64,000 nt of DNA from Schlegelella_A sp036263655 (GCA_036263655.1 DATAGP010000009.1:124001-188000); one strand, 5' to 3'; numbered from the stretch's first letter, positions 8,269 to 18,034 are shown. Notes: generated by a model not told the origin, from the letters alone. Program-made: numbers and translations.

Positions 8269-11200
8269 ATGAACTCATCGGTCACCACCGTCCTGCGCCT
8301 GTCCGGCGCCATCGCCTGCGCCGCCCTGCTGGCCGCTCCGGCGCAGGGCGAGGACATCGACATCTACTCGTACAACAGCGGCCAGGGCGACCTGCCCAAC
8401 GTGCTCCTGGTGCTCGACAGCTCCGCCAACTGGTCGGCGAACCTGCCGGTCCCGAACTGCTACTACAAGACCAACGGCGTGCTCACCAGCCACGGCCCGT
8501 CCTCGGCCGAGCAGGGCAAGAAGGTCGGCGTCGAGAAGTGCGCTCTCTACAACCTGATCGACGTGCTGCCGGTCAAGGCCGGCGCCGATGCGAACAGCGA
8601 CGCCCTGTTCAATGTCGGCCTGATGATCTTCAACGAGTCGCCGGCGGCGAACAGCGGCGGCTATCCGCGCAAGGCGCTGACGCCGCTGACGACGAACAAC
8701 AAGAACGCCTTCAAGCAGATGATCCGCGATCTGGACATCCAGGCCGACAAGGCGAACAACGCGGCGTTCGCGAAGACCATGCACGAGGCCTACCTCTACT
8801 TCAAGGGCCTCGACGCCTACCGCGGCAAGGCCGGCAGCAAGTACGACGCCAGCGCCTTCAGCGGCAACCGCTACAGCTCGACGGCAGCGAACAGCTGCGG
8901 ACGCAACTACCTGATCTTCATCGCCAACGGCGGCCCGGGCGAAAACACCAACGCCGAAGCGCTGGCGCTGCTGCAAGGCCTCGGCGGCGACAGCACGCCG
9001 CTCACCTACCCCAGCTCGGTGGTCAGCAACTCCGACCAGGCGAACTGGGCGGACGAGTACGCGCGCTTCATGCGCGGCGCCGACGTCAGCGGCCGCGAGG
9101 GCCTGCAGGGCATCGTCACGCACGGCGTGGCGGTCGTCGGCAGCTCCAGCGACGGCACCTACCCGAACTTCATCCGCAGCATGGCGAACTACGGCGGCGG
9201 CCAGTTCTTCAGCGCCAGCAACGTCGACTCGCTGACGCTGTCGCTGCAGCAGATCTTCGACCAGATCCAGGCCGTCGACAGCGTCTTCGCCTCGGCCAGC
9301 CTGCCCGTGTCGGTGAACGCCCGCGGCACCTACCTCAACCAGGTCTACATGGGCATGTTCCGCCCGGACGCCAACGGCCTGCCGCGCTGGCGCGGCAACC
9401 TCAAGCAGTACCAGCTCGGCATCGACGTGCTGGGCGAGCTGTCGGTCGTCGACTCGAACGGCGCGCCGGCGATCAGCGCCTCGACCGGCTTCATCGGGCC
9501 GGCCGCGGTGTCGTTCTGGACCGCGCCGAGCGAGTTCTGGGCCAACCAGCCGATGGGCACCCCCGCGTCGGCCAGCGACTCGCCGGACGGCGAGGTGGTC
9601 GAGAAAGGCGGCGCCGCGCAACGCCTGCGCAGCACCTTCGCGACCGCCAACGGGACGCGCAAGGTCCTCACCTGCGTCGGCTGCGCGTCGAGCCCGGCGA
9701 CGCCGAGCGCGTTCGCCGACACCAACACCGCCATCACCGCCGCGGCTCTCGGCGTCGCCGATGCCGCGTCGCGGGCGCAGCTGATCAACTGGGTGCGCGG
9801 CACGAGCAACGCCAACGACGAGCAGGGTCCGACCACCACCCCGGCGACGACGATCCGGCCTTCGGTGCATGGCGACGTGCTGCACTCGCGGCCGGCGGTC
9901 GTCAACTACGGCAGCGCCGGCGTGGTCGTGTTCTACGGTGCCAACGACGGCATGCTGCACGCGATCAACGGCAACCAGGCGGGCACCGGCGCGGGCGAGG
10001 AGCTGTGGAGCTTCGTGCCCGAGGAGATGTTCGGCAAGCTTCGCCGCCTGCGCACCGACTCGCCCGAGGTCCGCGTGCCCTCGACGCCTGCGGACTCGAC
10101 CGCGACGCCGCGCGACTACTTCGTCGACGGCCCCATCAGCGTCTACCAGAAGATCAACGCCAGCGGCTTGAGCGACCGCGTGATCATCTACGTCGGCATG
10201 CGCCGCGGCGGCCGCCAGATCTACGCCATCGACGTCACGACGCCCTCGGCGCCGACGTTCCTCTGGAAGAAGAGCGGCGGCAGCGGCGACGTGCCGCTGC
10301 TGGGCCAGACCTGGGCCGAGCCCAAGGTGGCGCGCATCAAGGGCCATGCCAGCCCGGTGCTGGTCGTCGGCGGCGGCTACGACGCCGGCGCCGAGGACGG
10401 CAGCAGCGTCGGCACGACGACGATGGGGCACGTGGTGTACGTCCTCGACGCGTTCACCGGCGTGGTCCTGAAGAGCTTCACCACGCTGAGCGGCACCGGC
10501 AGCATCGGGCGCAGCGTCAGCGCCGACGTGTCGATCGCCGATTCCGACGGCGACGGCTTCATCGATCGCGCCTACGCCGTCGACCTCGGCGGGCAGGTCT
10601 ACCGCATCGACTTCGAGTCGGGCGCCGGCGCCCATGCAGCGTCGGACTGGTCGATCCGCAAGCTCGCCGACCTCGGCGGCGGCACCTCGACCGGTCGCAA
10701 GTTCTTCTTCGCGCCGGACCTCATCGTCACGCGCGACTTCACTGCGCTGACCTTCGGCTCGGGCGACCGCGAGAAGCCGCTGCTGAGCGCCACCCAGGAC
10801 CACTTCTTCCAGATCTTCGATCGCCATGTGGGCAAGGGCCTGCCCGAGAGCCCGGCGACGATCGTCTGGAGCGACCTTCGCGCCGCTGGCGCGGTCAGCG
10901 ACGTCACCGGGAGCGGCTGCTACATCACGCTCGAGCAGGGCGAAAAGGTGGTCAACGCCTCGACCTCGATCGCCGGCTACAGCTTCTTCGGCACGAACCG
11001 GCCGATCTCCTCGGCGGCGACGAACTCCTGCTCGGTCAACCTCGGCCAGGCGAAGAGCTACGCCATGCCGCTGTTCTGCGTGACCACCGCCGGCTCGGTG
11101 CTGACCGGCGGCGGCTTGCCGCCGAGCCCGGTCGCCGGACTGGTCACCGTCTCCTATACAGCGGCGAACGGCTCGCAGCAGACCCGCCAGGTGCCCTTCG

Positions 11201-11310
11201 TCATCGGCGCGCCCAACCCGTCCGGCTCGGCCATCCAGGCGTCGCGGCCGCGGCCCTCGGTCAATGCGCCGCGGCTGCGCCGCTACTGGTACCAGGAGGT
11301 TCGTCGCTGA
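8269..11310 (+). CDS. pilY1: Type IV pilus tip adhesin/assembly factor PilY1
   Basis: A 1013-residue secreted protein with a signal peptide (residues 1-27). The N-terminal half is a VWA-like region opening with NVLLVLDSSANWS, where Asp50 and the following serines mimic a MIDAS motif. The C-terminal half is a PilY1 beta-propeller starting near residue 540 (SRPAVVNYGSAGVVVFYGANDGMLHAINGNQ). A calcium-binding loop of the PilY1 type, D-x-D-x-D-G-x-x-D, is present at Asp758-Asp766. The ATG at 8269 follows a purine-rich GGGAG. PilY1 controls extension versus retraction of type IV pili and acts as tip adhesin or mechanosensor. It is the last gene of the pilus operon. Confidence 0.93.
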   Translation: MNSSVTTVLRLSGAIACAALLAAPAQGEDIDIYSYNSGQGDLPNVLLVLDSSANWSANLPVPNCYYKTNGVLTSHGPSSAEQGKKVGVEKCALYNLIDVLPVKAGADANSDALFNVGLMIFNESPAANSGGYPRKALTPLTTNNKNAFKQMIRDLDIQADKANNAAFAKTMHEAYLYFKGLDAYRGKAGSKYDASAFSGNRYSSTAANSCGRNYLIFIANGGPGENTNAEALALLQGLGGDSTPLTYPSSVVSNSDQANWADEYARFMRGADVSGREGLQGIVTHGVAVVGSSSDGTYPNFIRSMANYGGGQFFSASNVDSLTLSLQQIFDQIQAVDSVFASASLPVSVNARGTYLNQVYMGMFRPDANGLPRWRGNLKQYQLGIDVLGELSVVDSNGAPAISASTGFIGPAAVSFWTAPSEFWANQPMGTPASASDSPDGEVVEKGGAAQRLRSTFATANGTRKVLTCVGCASSPATPSAFADTNTAITAAALGVADAASRAQLINWVRGTSNANDEQGPTTTPATTIRPSVHGDVLHSRPAVVNYGSAGVVVFYGANDGMLHAINGNQAGTGAGEELWSFVPEEMFGKLRRLRTDSPEVRVPSTPADSTATPRDYFVDGPISVYQKINASGLSDRVIIYVGMRRGGRQIYAIDVTTPSAPTFLWKKSGGSGDVPLLGQTWAEPKVARIKGHASPVLVVGGGYDAGAEDGSSVGTTTMGHVVYVLDAFTGVVLKSFTTLSGTGSIGRSVSADVSIADSDGDGFIDRAYAVDLGGQVYRIDFESGAGAHAASDWSIRKLADLGGGTSTGRKFFFAPDLIVTRDFTALTFGSGDREKPLLSATQDHFFQIFDRHVGKGLPESPATIVWSDLRAAGAVSDVTGSGCYITLEQGEKVVNASTSIAGYSFFGTNRPISSAATNSCSVNLGQAKSYAMPLFCVTTAGSVLTGGGLPPSPVAGLVTVSYTAANGSQQTRQVPFVIGAPNPSGSAIQASRPRPSVNAPRLRRYWYQEVRR

Positions 11311-11371
11311 GGGACCCGCCGGACGGGCGCCACGCACAATCGCAGCTCATCACCGCAACGGGAGCAGGCGA

Positions 11372-12274
11372 ATGGCAGCGATCGGATTCATCGGCGCATC
11401 GGGATTGATGGGCCACGGCATGGCGAAGAACCTGCTGGCCAAGGGCCACTCGCTGCGACTCACCGTGCACCGCAACCGCGAGCGTGTCGCCGACCTGCTG
11501 GATGCCGGCGCCGTCGAGTGCGCGTCGGCGGCAGAGCTGGCCTCGGGCAGCGAGATCGTGTTCCTGTGCGTCACCGGATCGCCGCAGGTCGAGTCGTCGC
11601 TGACCGGCGCGCAAGGCCTGCTCGCCGGCGCCCGCCGCGGCCTGCTCGTGGTCGACTGCTCGACCAGCGAGCCCGACTCGACGGCGCGGCTCCGCGACGC
11701 CTGCAGCGCCGCCGGCGCCACCCTCGTCGACGCCCCGCTCGCGCGCACGCCGATCGAAGCCGAGGCGGGCAAGCTCAACGTGATGGTCGGCGCCGACGCC
11801 GAGACCTTCGCCCGGCTGGAGCCAGTGCTGCGCGGATTCGCCGAGAACGTCTTCCACGTCGGCGGTCCCGGCGCCGGTCACGTCATCAAGCTGCTCAACA
11901 ACTTCATCGCCCAGGCGATCTGCACCGCGACGGCGGAAGCCTTCGCCGTCGGCCAGCGCGCCGGCATCGACCCGCAGAAGCTGGTCGACCTGGTGTCCGT
12001 GGGCGCGGTCAACTCGGGCCTCTTCCAGATGATGGCCAAGACCCTGCAGGGCGACCTCGGCGCGCTTCGCTTCGAGCTCGACAACGCCAGGAAGGACATC
12101 CGCTACTACACCCACCTGGCCGAAGGCCTGGCCATCCCCACGGTGGTCGGCGAGGCGGTGCACCAGTCGCTGGTGCTCGCGAGCGCGCTCGGTCACGGCA
12201 AGAAGTTCGTGCCCTCGCTGGTCGAGGCGCAGGAGCAGCTGACGGGCGCGAAGCTGGTCGGCCGGCGCGCCTAG
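11372..12274 (+). CDS. NAD(P)-dependent 3-hydroxyisobutyrate dehydrogenase-family reductase
   Basis: A 300-residue beta-hydroxyacid dehydrogenase. The Rossmann dinucleotide site is GFIGASGLMGHGMAKNL at the N-terminus, the substrate motif is DAPLARTPIEAEAGKL (the family pattern DAPVSGG is altered to DAPLART), and the catalytic lysine lies in GAGHVIKLLNNFI. Likely substrates are 3-hydroxyisobutyrate, tartronate semialdehyde or similar C3-C4 acids. The altered substrate loop argues for a less common one. It stands alone downstream of pilY1 with its own start region. A glycerate kinase lies 3 kb away, so a tartronate semialdehyde reductase role is possible but unproven. Confidence 0.85.
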   Translation: MAAIGFIGASGLMGHGMAKNLLAKGHSLRLTVHRNRERVADLLDAGAVECASAAELASGSEIVFLCVTGSPQVESSLTGAQGLLAGARRGLLVVDCSTSEPDSTARLRDACSAAGATLVDAPLARTPIEAEAGKLNVMVGADAETFARLEPVLRGFAENVFHVGGPGAGHVIKLLNNFIAQAICTATAEAFAVGQRAGIDPQKLVDLVSVGAVNSGLFQMMAKTLQGDLGALRFELDNARKDIRYYTHLAEGLAIPTVVGEAVHQSLVLASALGHGKKFVPSLVEAQEQLTGAKLVGRRA

Positions 12275-12327
12275 CGCAGGCGGGCGCGCCGGGGGCGCGC
12301 CGTCATGACGCTGCGCCGGACTTTGCT

Positions 12328-13830
12328 TCAGTGCGCGGCACGCGCTTCGGCCGGTGCGAGCGGGCGCAGGCGCAGCTCGCCGGCCGAGCCGTCGACCGCG
12401 CGAAGGACGCAGAGCCAGCCTTCGCCGGCCGCGGCAGGCGCCGGGAAGCCGCGATCCACGGCCGACCGCGCGAGCGCGACGCGCTCCAGCGCGGCCGGCA
12501 GATCGCCGCCGAGCTCGTCGAGAAGCTTGCGCAACGCAGCGCGGTTGGCCTCGAACTCGCCGCGACCGACGTAGGGGTCGCCGCGGGCGCCGGCTTCGGC
12601 CGACTGCAGCCGCGTCCGCAGCACGGCGTCGTGCTCGACGGCCTGGCGCAGCGTCGCCTCGATGCCGCCGAGGACGTCGCGCTCGTCCGCCGCCCGCTGC
12701 CCGAGCAGCAGGCGAAGCCAGGCCATCGCCGCCACGGCGCGGACGACGATCGCCTGGACGCGCTGCGCGTCGCGATGTTCGTGCAGGAGCGCGCGGGCCC
12801 GCTCCACCTGCACTTCGCCGAAGCGAGGCGTCGAGCTCAGGGTCTCGAGCTGGCTGCGCCGCCGGTCGTCGGGCTCCTTCAGCTCGTCCCACGCCGTCGA
12901 GGCGCGAGCAGCGGCCTCGTCGACGCGCTCGCGAAAGCTCGTCCGGCCGACCAGGCCGGCGTAGTTGTCGCGCGCGTCGCGGGCGTAGCGTCCGCTTTCC
13001 TGCAGCAGTGCCTTCAGGCGCGCGTCGGCGACGCCGACGGGCTTGGCCGGCAACGCCGCGTGCATGGCCTTCAGCTGCTGCATCTCACCCGCCACATCGC
13101 GCAGCGTGTCGGCGGCCTCGACGGCGAGCACCACCGCGGCCAGCTCCGCCGCCGCCGTCGAGTCGAGCCACTGCACGGGCCGCGAAGGCGGACACTCCTG
13201 CGCCGCGGCCAGGCTGCGCACCTGGGCCTGATCCGCACGGGCGACGGCCAGCGCGGCAGCCGCCGGCAGCGCGATCGCGAACCGGCGCGGCACCTGGTCG
13301 TCCGGGGGCTGGACGGGCGTCGCGGCCAGCGCCGCGAGCGCTTCGGCCAGCGGCGGCGAGAGCGGGATCGACGCGCCGTCGCCTTCGTCCTCCCCGCTCG
13401 GGCGATGGACCGCCAGGACGCGCTCGATGCGCGGCGGCGGCGGCCGGCTCCGGGTCGGCGGGATCGCCTCCATCGCGCGCGGCGACGGCGCCGCGGCGGG
13501 CACGGGTGCAGGCACAGGCGCGGCGATGGCATCGGCTGGCGGCGCCGGTGCGGGCGCGGCGATCGGCGGGGCCGGCGGCGGCACGGACGTCGTGGCCGCC
13601 ACGGACGTCGTGGGCGCGACGGACGTCGCGGGCGGCACGGGAGCCTGCACCGGCGCCGGCGGCAACGCCGAAGCGCCGGCCGCTGCCGTGTCCTTTGCGG
13701 CGGCCGGGACCTCGCTCGAAGCCTGGGTCTTCTGCCGTCCTCGCCGCGAGCGAAGCACGGTCCAGCCGAGCCAGGCGACGAACAGCGCCAGGCCGACGAC
13801 GAGGATCCAGCCGGTGTCCAGAGTGTTCAT
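12328..13830 (-). CDS. Membrane-anchored protein of unknown function with Ala/Pro-rich linker
   Basis: A 500-residue protein not recognised as a known family. The ATG at 13830 places a single membrane helix at residues 7-27 (WILVVGLALFVAWLGWTVL) followed by an arginine-rich stop-transfer. A long Pro/Ala/Val-rich, probably disordered linker runs over residues 40-140. The C-terminal 330 residues are mostly alpha-helical with many Ala, Arg and Glu. The layout (N-terminal anchor, long Pro/Ala tether, cytoplasmic domain) is reminiscent of ZipA or similar envelope scaffold proteins, but no specific motif supports that name. It lies 28 bases after the Ldh2-family gene on the same strand, so it may be co-transcribed. 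An upstream ATG at 13908 would overlap that gene. Confidence 0.7.
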   Translation of the reverse strand: MNTLDTGWILVVGLALFVAWLGWTVLRSRRGRQKTQASSEVPAAAKDTAAAGASALPPAPVQAPVPPATSVAPTTSVAATTSVPPPAPPIAAPAPAPPADAIAAPVPAPVPAAAPSPRAMEAIPPTRSRPPPPRIERVLAVHRPSGEDEGDGASIPLSPPLAEALAALAATPVQPPDDQVPRRFAIALPAAAALAVARADQAQVRSLAAAQECPPSRPVQWLDSTAAAELAAVVLAVEAADTLRDVAGEMQQLKAMHAALPAKPVGVADARLKALLQESGRYARDARDNYAGLVGRTSFRERVDEAAARASTAWDELKEPDDRRRSQLETLSSTPRFGEVQVERARALLHEHRDAQRVQAIVVRAVAAMAWLRLLLGQRAADERDVLGGIEATLRQAVEHDAVLRTRLQSAEAGARGDPYVGRGEFEANRAALRKLLDELGGDLPAALERVALARSAVDRGFPAPAAAGEGWLCVLRAVDGSAGELRLRPLAPAEARAAH

Positions 13831-13858
13831 GGGATCGCTCACCGGAGCCGGCAGCGCT

Positions 13859-14932
13859 TCAGCGAACCCGGGCTTCGATGCGGTCCGCCGCGACGCCGAC
13901 CTTCGCACCCGAGGCCACGATCTCGGCCCAGGTCACCGCGTCCACCGGGACACCATCACGCAGTCGGCGGGCGCGCATCTCGCGTTCCGGCTCGCCCGGC
14001 GTCTTGACGCGATCGATGCCGGCGGCCGGCGGCGACGCGGCGGCGTAGGCGACATAGCCTTCCATCTCGCGCGCCAGGTTGGCGGCCGTGCCCATGCGCT
14101 CGGGATCGACCAGGATGGAGAACATGCTGTTGAGGACGCGACGGCGGCCGTCGGTCACGGCCCGCGCGGTGTCGCCGCCGGCGAGCGCGCCGCCGAGCAG
14201 CTCGCAGATCAGGGCCAGCCCGGCCCCCTTGTGCTCGCCGAACGGAAGCAAGGCGCCGAACGGCTCGATCACCGTGAAGCGCGGGTCGGTGGTCGGCTCG
14301 CCGTGGTCGTCGATGATGGTTCCGGGCTCGAGCGGCACGCCCTTGTTGTGGGCGACGCGCGTCTTGCCCTGCGCGATCTTGCTCGTCGCGAAGTCGAGGA
14401 TCACCGGTTCCTGGCCCGGCCGCGGGATGCCGACGCAGAACGGATTGGTGCCGATGCGCGCATCGCGACCGCCGAACGGCGCCACGATGGGCCGCGACAG
14501 CACGTTCACGAAATGGATCGAGACCAGTCCGCTGCCGACGCACTGCTCGGCCCAGTGACCGATGCGGCCGAGGTGATGCGAGTGCGCCAGACCGACGACG
14601 CAGACGCCGTGCCGGTGCGCCCGCTCGGCCCCGAGCTCCATCGCCTCGCGGCCGATCACCTGGCCGTAGCCCTGGTGGCCGTCGAGTGTCAGCACGCTGC
14701 CGGTGTCCTGCCGAACCGACACGTGGGCGTTCACCGTCAGCCCGCCTTCGAGCACCGCGTCGATGTAGCGCGGCAGCATGCCGATCCCGTGCGAGTCGTG
14801 GCCGCGCAGGTTCGCCTCGACGAGGTTCTCGGCGACCTCGGTCGCTTCCGCGCTCGATGATCCGGCGGCAGCGACGACGTCGCGCACGGCGGCGACCAGA
14901 GCCGGCGCCGCGAAGGTGTAGGTGTCGATCAT
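13859..14932 (-). CDS. Ldh2-family (malate/L-lactate/sulfolactate-type) oxidoreductase
   Basis: A 357-residue NAD(P)-dependent 2-hydroxyacid dehydrogenase of the Ldh/MDH2 family, unrelated to classical Rossmann malate dehydrogenases. Family signatures are NLRGHDSHGIGMLPRYI near residue 40, the AHSHHLGRIGHW block near residue 120, and the glycine-rich stretch around FGGRDARIGTNPFCVGIP. Members reduce oxaloacetate, ureidoglycolate, 2,3-diketogulonate or sulfopyruvate; the exact substrate cannot be read. A second member (44606-45604) lies in the sulfolactate operon. Here the downstream neighbour is a membrane-anchored unknown, and a small secreted protein is divergent. Confidence 0.88.
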   Translation of the reverse strand: MIDTYTFAAPALVAAVRDVVAAAGSSSAEATEVAENLVEANLRGHDSHGIGMLPRYIDAVLEGGLTVNAHVSVRQDTGSVLTLDGHQGYGQVIGREAMELGAERAHRHGVCVVGLAHSHHLGRIGHWAEQCVGSGLVSIHFVNVLSRPIVAPFGGRDARIGTNPFCVGIPRPGQEPVILDFATSKIAQGKTRVAHNKGVPLEPGTIIDDHGEPTTDPRFTVIEPFGALLPFGEHKGAGLALICELLGGALAGGDTARAVTDGRRRVLNSMFSILVDPERMGTAANLAREMEGYVAYAAASPPAAGIDRVKTPGEPEREMRARRLRDGVPVDAVTWAEIVASGAKVGVAADRIEARVR

Positions 14933-15034
14933 TTGTAGGTCGGCGTCGTTGCTGCAGACCGGAGCGTATCAAGGGATGAGGCCCGTGCCGAACGGCAACT
15001 CGACGGGCACAGCCGTTGCTCCTCGAAGGGCACC

Positions 15035-15451
15035 ATGCACCCGCCCTTCATCCTCGCGCTGTGCGCCGCCGCGATGCTCGCCGGCCCCGCATCGGCGTCC
15101 CAGCCTACAGCCGGCGGGCCGGTAATCGTGCAGCAGCGCACCGAGGACGGCCGCATCCTCCTCACCGATCGGCCACTGGCCGGCGCGACGATCGAGCGCA
15201 GCTGGACCGTGCACGGGACGACGCCGCCTGCCGCGCCGAGCCGGAGCGAGAGCCTCGAGCCGCTGTCCTTCGCTGCCGCGCTGCCGCGTCACATCGATGC
15301 CGCGTGGCGGGCCATCGGCGAGGACCCGGAGCGCGAGCGCATCGTCCGCCTGGTGCTCGAGCGCGAGCGCATGCAGCGCCTGCCGCAACGCATGTCCGTG
15401 TCCCAGCGCGAGCCGGGGCTCAGAGGATCAGCAGGGCCCGGAAGTCGTTGA
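15035..15451 (+). CDS. Small secreted protein, DUF4124-like N-terminus
   Basis: A 138-residue protein with a clear signal peptide (MHPPFILALCAAAMLAGPASA). The next 30 residues (VIVQQRTEDGRILLTDRPLAGATIE) resemble the start of DUF4124 proteins, in which a short beta domain reads approximately W.DADG.v.Y.DrP. The C-terminal half is Arg/Glu-rich and helical. It is divergent from the Ldh2-family gene. Its last 32 bases overlap the end of the convergent glycerate kinase gene, so the true C-terminus could be shorter or the overlap real. The function is unknown; it is probably periplasmic. Confidence 0.6.
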   Translation: MHPPFILALCAAAMLAGPASASQPTAGGPVIVQQRTEDGRILLTDRPLAGATIERSWTVHGTTPPAAPSRSESLEPLSFAAALPRHIDAAWRAIGEDPERERIVRLVLERERMQRLPQRMSVSQREPGLRGSAGPGSR

Positions 15452-16742
15452 CGTTGGTGAAGGTGGGCCCGGTGACGAGAAGGTCGCCGAGCTGCTCGAA
15501 GAACGAGTACGCGTCGTTGCGATCGAGATGGCGCTCGGCGCTAGTGCCCAGCGCGGCCGCCCTGGCCAGCGTGTCGGGGCTCACGAAGGCGCCGGCGTTG
15601 GACTCGACGCCGTCGATGCCGTCGGTGTCGGCGGCGAGCACGTGCACCTCGGGCGCCGCCTGCAGCGCGATGGCGCAGCCGAGCAGGAACTCGCCGGCCC
15701 GGCCACCTCGGCCGCCCTGCGCGCGCAGGGTCACCGTCGTCTCGCCGCCCGACAGCAGCACGCACGGACGCTCGAACGGCTGCGAGCGGCGCGCGACCTG
15801 GCGCGCGATCGCTGCATGGACCTTGCCGACCTCGCGCGATTCGCCCTCGATCTCGTCGCCCAGGATGTGCGCCGCGATCGATGCCTTGCGCGCCAGCGCC
15901 GCGGCGGCCTCGAGCGACTGCTGCGGCGTGGCGACGAGATGCACGACGTTGCCGGCGAAGGCCGGGTCGCCCGGCTTCGGTGTCTCCAGCTCGCCGCGCT
16001 CGAGACCGGCGCGAACGGCGGCCGGCACGGCGATGGCGTAGCGGTCGAGGACGGCCAGCGCGTCGGCGCAGGTCGTCGGATCCGGAACCGTGGGGCCGCT
16101 GCCGATCACCGCCGGAGAGTCGCCGGGCACGTCGCTCACGACCAGGGTCACGACGCGGGCCGGCGCGCAGACGCGAGCCAGCCGGCCGCCCTTGATCGCC
16201 GACAGATGCTTGCGCACGCAGTTCATCTCGTCGATGGCGGCGCCGCTGGCGAGCAGGGCGCTGTTGACCGCCTGCTTGTCGGCCAGGCTGACGCCGGGCG
16301 CAGGCAGCGTCAGCAGGGCCGACGCGCCTCCGGACATCAGGCAGAGGACGAGGTCGTCCTCGCTCAGCCCTTCGGCGAGCTTGAGGATGCGCGCCGCGGC
16401 GCCGCGGCCGGCCTCGTCCGGAACCGGGTGCGCCGCCTCGACGACCTCGATACGGCCCTGGCCGGCGGAGCGCTTCGCCCCATAGGCGGGAGGAACGGCA
16501 CCGTAGCGCGTGACGACGAGGCCGCTCAGCGGCGCGTCGGCCGGCCAGAGCGCATCGACGGCGGCGGCCATCGCCCCGCCGGCCTTGCCGGCGCCCAGGA
16601 CGAGCGTGCGTCCCGCCGGCGGCGGGGGCAGGAAGCGCGCCAGCGCCTCGCCGGGCACGGCCTGGCGCACGGCAGCGTCGAACAGCGCGCGCAGGAAGCC
16701 GCGTGGGTCGCTCCGGGGGTCGGGCAGGTGCGGATCGGTCAT
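15420..16742 (-). CDS. Glycerate 2-kinase / MOFRL family protein
   Basis: A 440-residue protein of the GckA/TtuD (DUF4147-MOFRL) family, which phosphorylates D-glycerate to 2-phosphoglycerate; older annotations call it hydroxypyruvate reductase. The N-terminal domain shows LVLGAGKAGGAMAAAVDALW, the LMSGGASALL phosphate-binding stretch and NCVRKHLSAIKGGRLA. The C-terminal MOFRL domain has VLLSGGETTVTLRAQGGRGGRAGEFLLG and LAADTDGIDGVESNAGAFV. ATG 16742 gives the usual family length. It would act in glyoxylate, tartronate or serine-type carbon routes, possibly with the reductase at 11372-12274. It is divergent from the VWA gene. Confidence 0.92.
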   Translation of the reverse strand: MTDPHLPDPRSDPRGFLRALFDAAVRQAVPGEALARFLPPPPAGRTLVLGAGKAGGAMAAAVDALWPADAPLSGLVVTRYGAVPPAYGAKRSAGQGRIEVVEAAHPVPDEAGRGAAARILKLAEGLSEDDLVLCLMSGGASALLTLPAPGVSLADKQAVNSALLASGAAIDEMNCVRKHLSAIKGGRLARVCAPARVVTLVVSDVPGDSPAVIGSGPTVPDPTTCADALAVLDRYAIAVPAAVRAGLERGELETPKPGDPAFAGNVVHLVATPQQSLEAAAALARKASIAAHILGDEIEGESREVGKVHAAIARQVARRSQPFERPCVLLSGGETTVTLRAQGGRGGRAGEFLLGCAIALQAAPEVHVLAADTDGIDGVESNAGAFVSPDTLARAAALGTSAERHLDRNDAYSFFEQLGDLLVTGPTFTNVNDFRALLIL

Positions 16743-16849
16743 GGCGGCAGGCGGCCCGGCGATTGTCGGGCAGGCCGGCGCAGAGTCCGGCCGCGGACAG
16801 GGCCGCAGGCGAGCGGCTATGCTGGCCGGCACCGCCGATCGACGCCGCC

Positions 16850-18034
16850 ATGCTGATCAACTTCTTCTTCACCTTGCGCGCGGCCAAGCTGAAGGTTTCG
16901 GTGACCGAATACCTGAGCCTGCTGCAGGCCATCGAGGCCGGCGTCATCGACGATGACGAAGGGCCCACGATCGACCGCTTCTACTACCTGGCCCGCACCT
17001 CGCTGGTCAAGGACGAGGCCCAGTTCGACAAGTTCGACCGCGCCTTCGCCGCCTACTTCAAGGGCGTCGAGCTGCTCACCGACTTCACCCAGGACATCCC
17101 GGTCGAGTGGCTGCAGAAGAAGTTCGAGCTCGAGCTCACGCCCGAGGAAAAGGCCAAGATCGAGAAGAGGGGCTGGGACGAGCTGATGGAGACGCTGAAG
17201 AAGCGCTTCGAGGAGCAGAAGAAGCGCCACGAGGGCGGCAACAAGATGATCGGCACCGGCGGCACCTCGCCCTTCGGTGCCTACGGCTACAACCCGCAGG
17301 GCATCCGCATCGGCCAGGACAAGGGCCGCAACAAGAGCGCGGTGAAGGTCTGGGACCAGCGCCAGTTCAAGGACTACGACGACAGCCTCGAGCTCGGCAC
17401 GCGCAACATCAAGGTCGCCTTGCGGCGGCTGCGCCGCTTCGCGCGCGAGGGCTCGGAAGAGGAGCTCGACCTCGACGACACCATCCGCTCGACGGCGTCG
17501 AATGCCGGTTGGCTCGACATCAAGATGGTCCCCGAGCGGCACAACAAGGTGAAGGTGCTGCTGCTGATGGACGTCGGCGGGACGATGGACGAGCACATCC
17601 ACCGGGTCGAGGAGCTGTTCAGCGCCGCCAAGACGGAGTTCAAGCACCTCGAGTTCTATTACTTCCACAACTGCGTCTACGACTTCATGTGGAAGAACAA
17701 CCGGCGCCGCTACAGCGAGAAGTTCCCGACCTGGGACCTCATCCGCAAGTACAACAAGGACTACAAGCTGATCTTCGTCGGCGACGCGACGATGAGCCCG
17801 TACGAGATCCTGCAGCCGGGGGGCAGCGTCGAATACAACAACGAGGAGCCGGGCGCCGAGTGGCTGCAGCGCCTCACCAACGCCTTCCCGAAGTTCGCCT
17901 GGATCAACCCCGAGCCGCAGGGCGTCTGGGGCTACCGGCAGAGCATCTCGGTGATCCAGCAGCTCATGAACCATCGCATGTTTCCGCTGACGCTACCGGG
18001 GCTCGAAGGAGCCATGCGACTGCTCGTCAAATGA
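16850..18034 (+). CDS. CoxE-like VWA domain protein
   Basis: A 394-residue cytoplasmic protein with the N-terminal block MLINFFFTLRAAKLKVSVTE typical of VWA/CoxE-like proteins that usually partner a MoxR AAA+ ATPase. The VWA domain is in the C-terminal half. The metal-ion site reads MDVGGTMDE at Asp241, so the canonical D-x-S-x-S serines are Gly and Thr. A charged segment near residues 100-135 is likely coiled-coil. Such pairs act as metal-insertion or protein-complex chaperones. No MoxR gene is visible in the window. Its stop overlaps the tamA ATG, so it is co-transcribed with the outer-membrane assembly genes. Confidence 0.88.
   Translation: MLINFFFTLRAAKLKVSVTEYLSLLQAIEAGVIDDDEGPTIDRFYYLARTSLVKDEAQFDKFDRAFAAYFKGVELLTDFTQDIPVEWLQKKFELELTPEEKAKIEKRGWDELMETLKKRFEEQKKRHEGGNKMIGTGGTSPFGAYGYNPQGIRIGQDKGRNKSAVKVWDQRQFKDYDDSLELGTRNIKVALRRLRRFAREGSEEELDLDDTIRSTASNAGWLDIKMVPERHNKVKVLLLMDVGGTMDEHIHRVEELFSAAKTEFKHLEFYYFHNCVYDFMWKNNRRRYSEKFPTWDLIRKYNKDYKLIFVGDATMSPYEILQPGGSVEYNNEEPGAEWLQRLTNAFPKFAWINPEPQGVWGYRQSISVIQQLMNHRMFPLTLPGLEGAMRLLVK

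Noticed and set aside
8275..11337. Long minus-strand frame opposite pilY1
   Set aside because: Composition is a Val/Asp/Arg-rich mirror of the real gene; no motif or ribosome-binding site.
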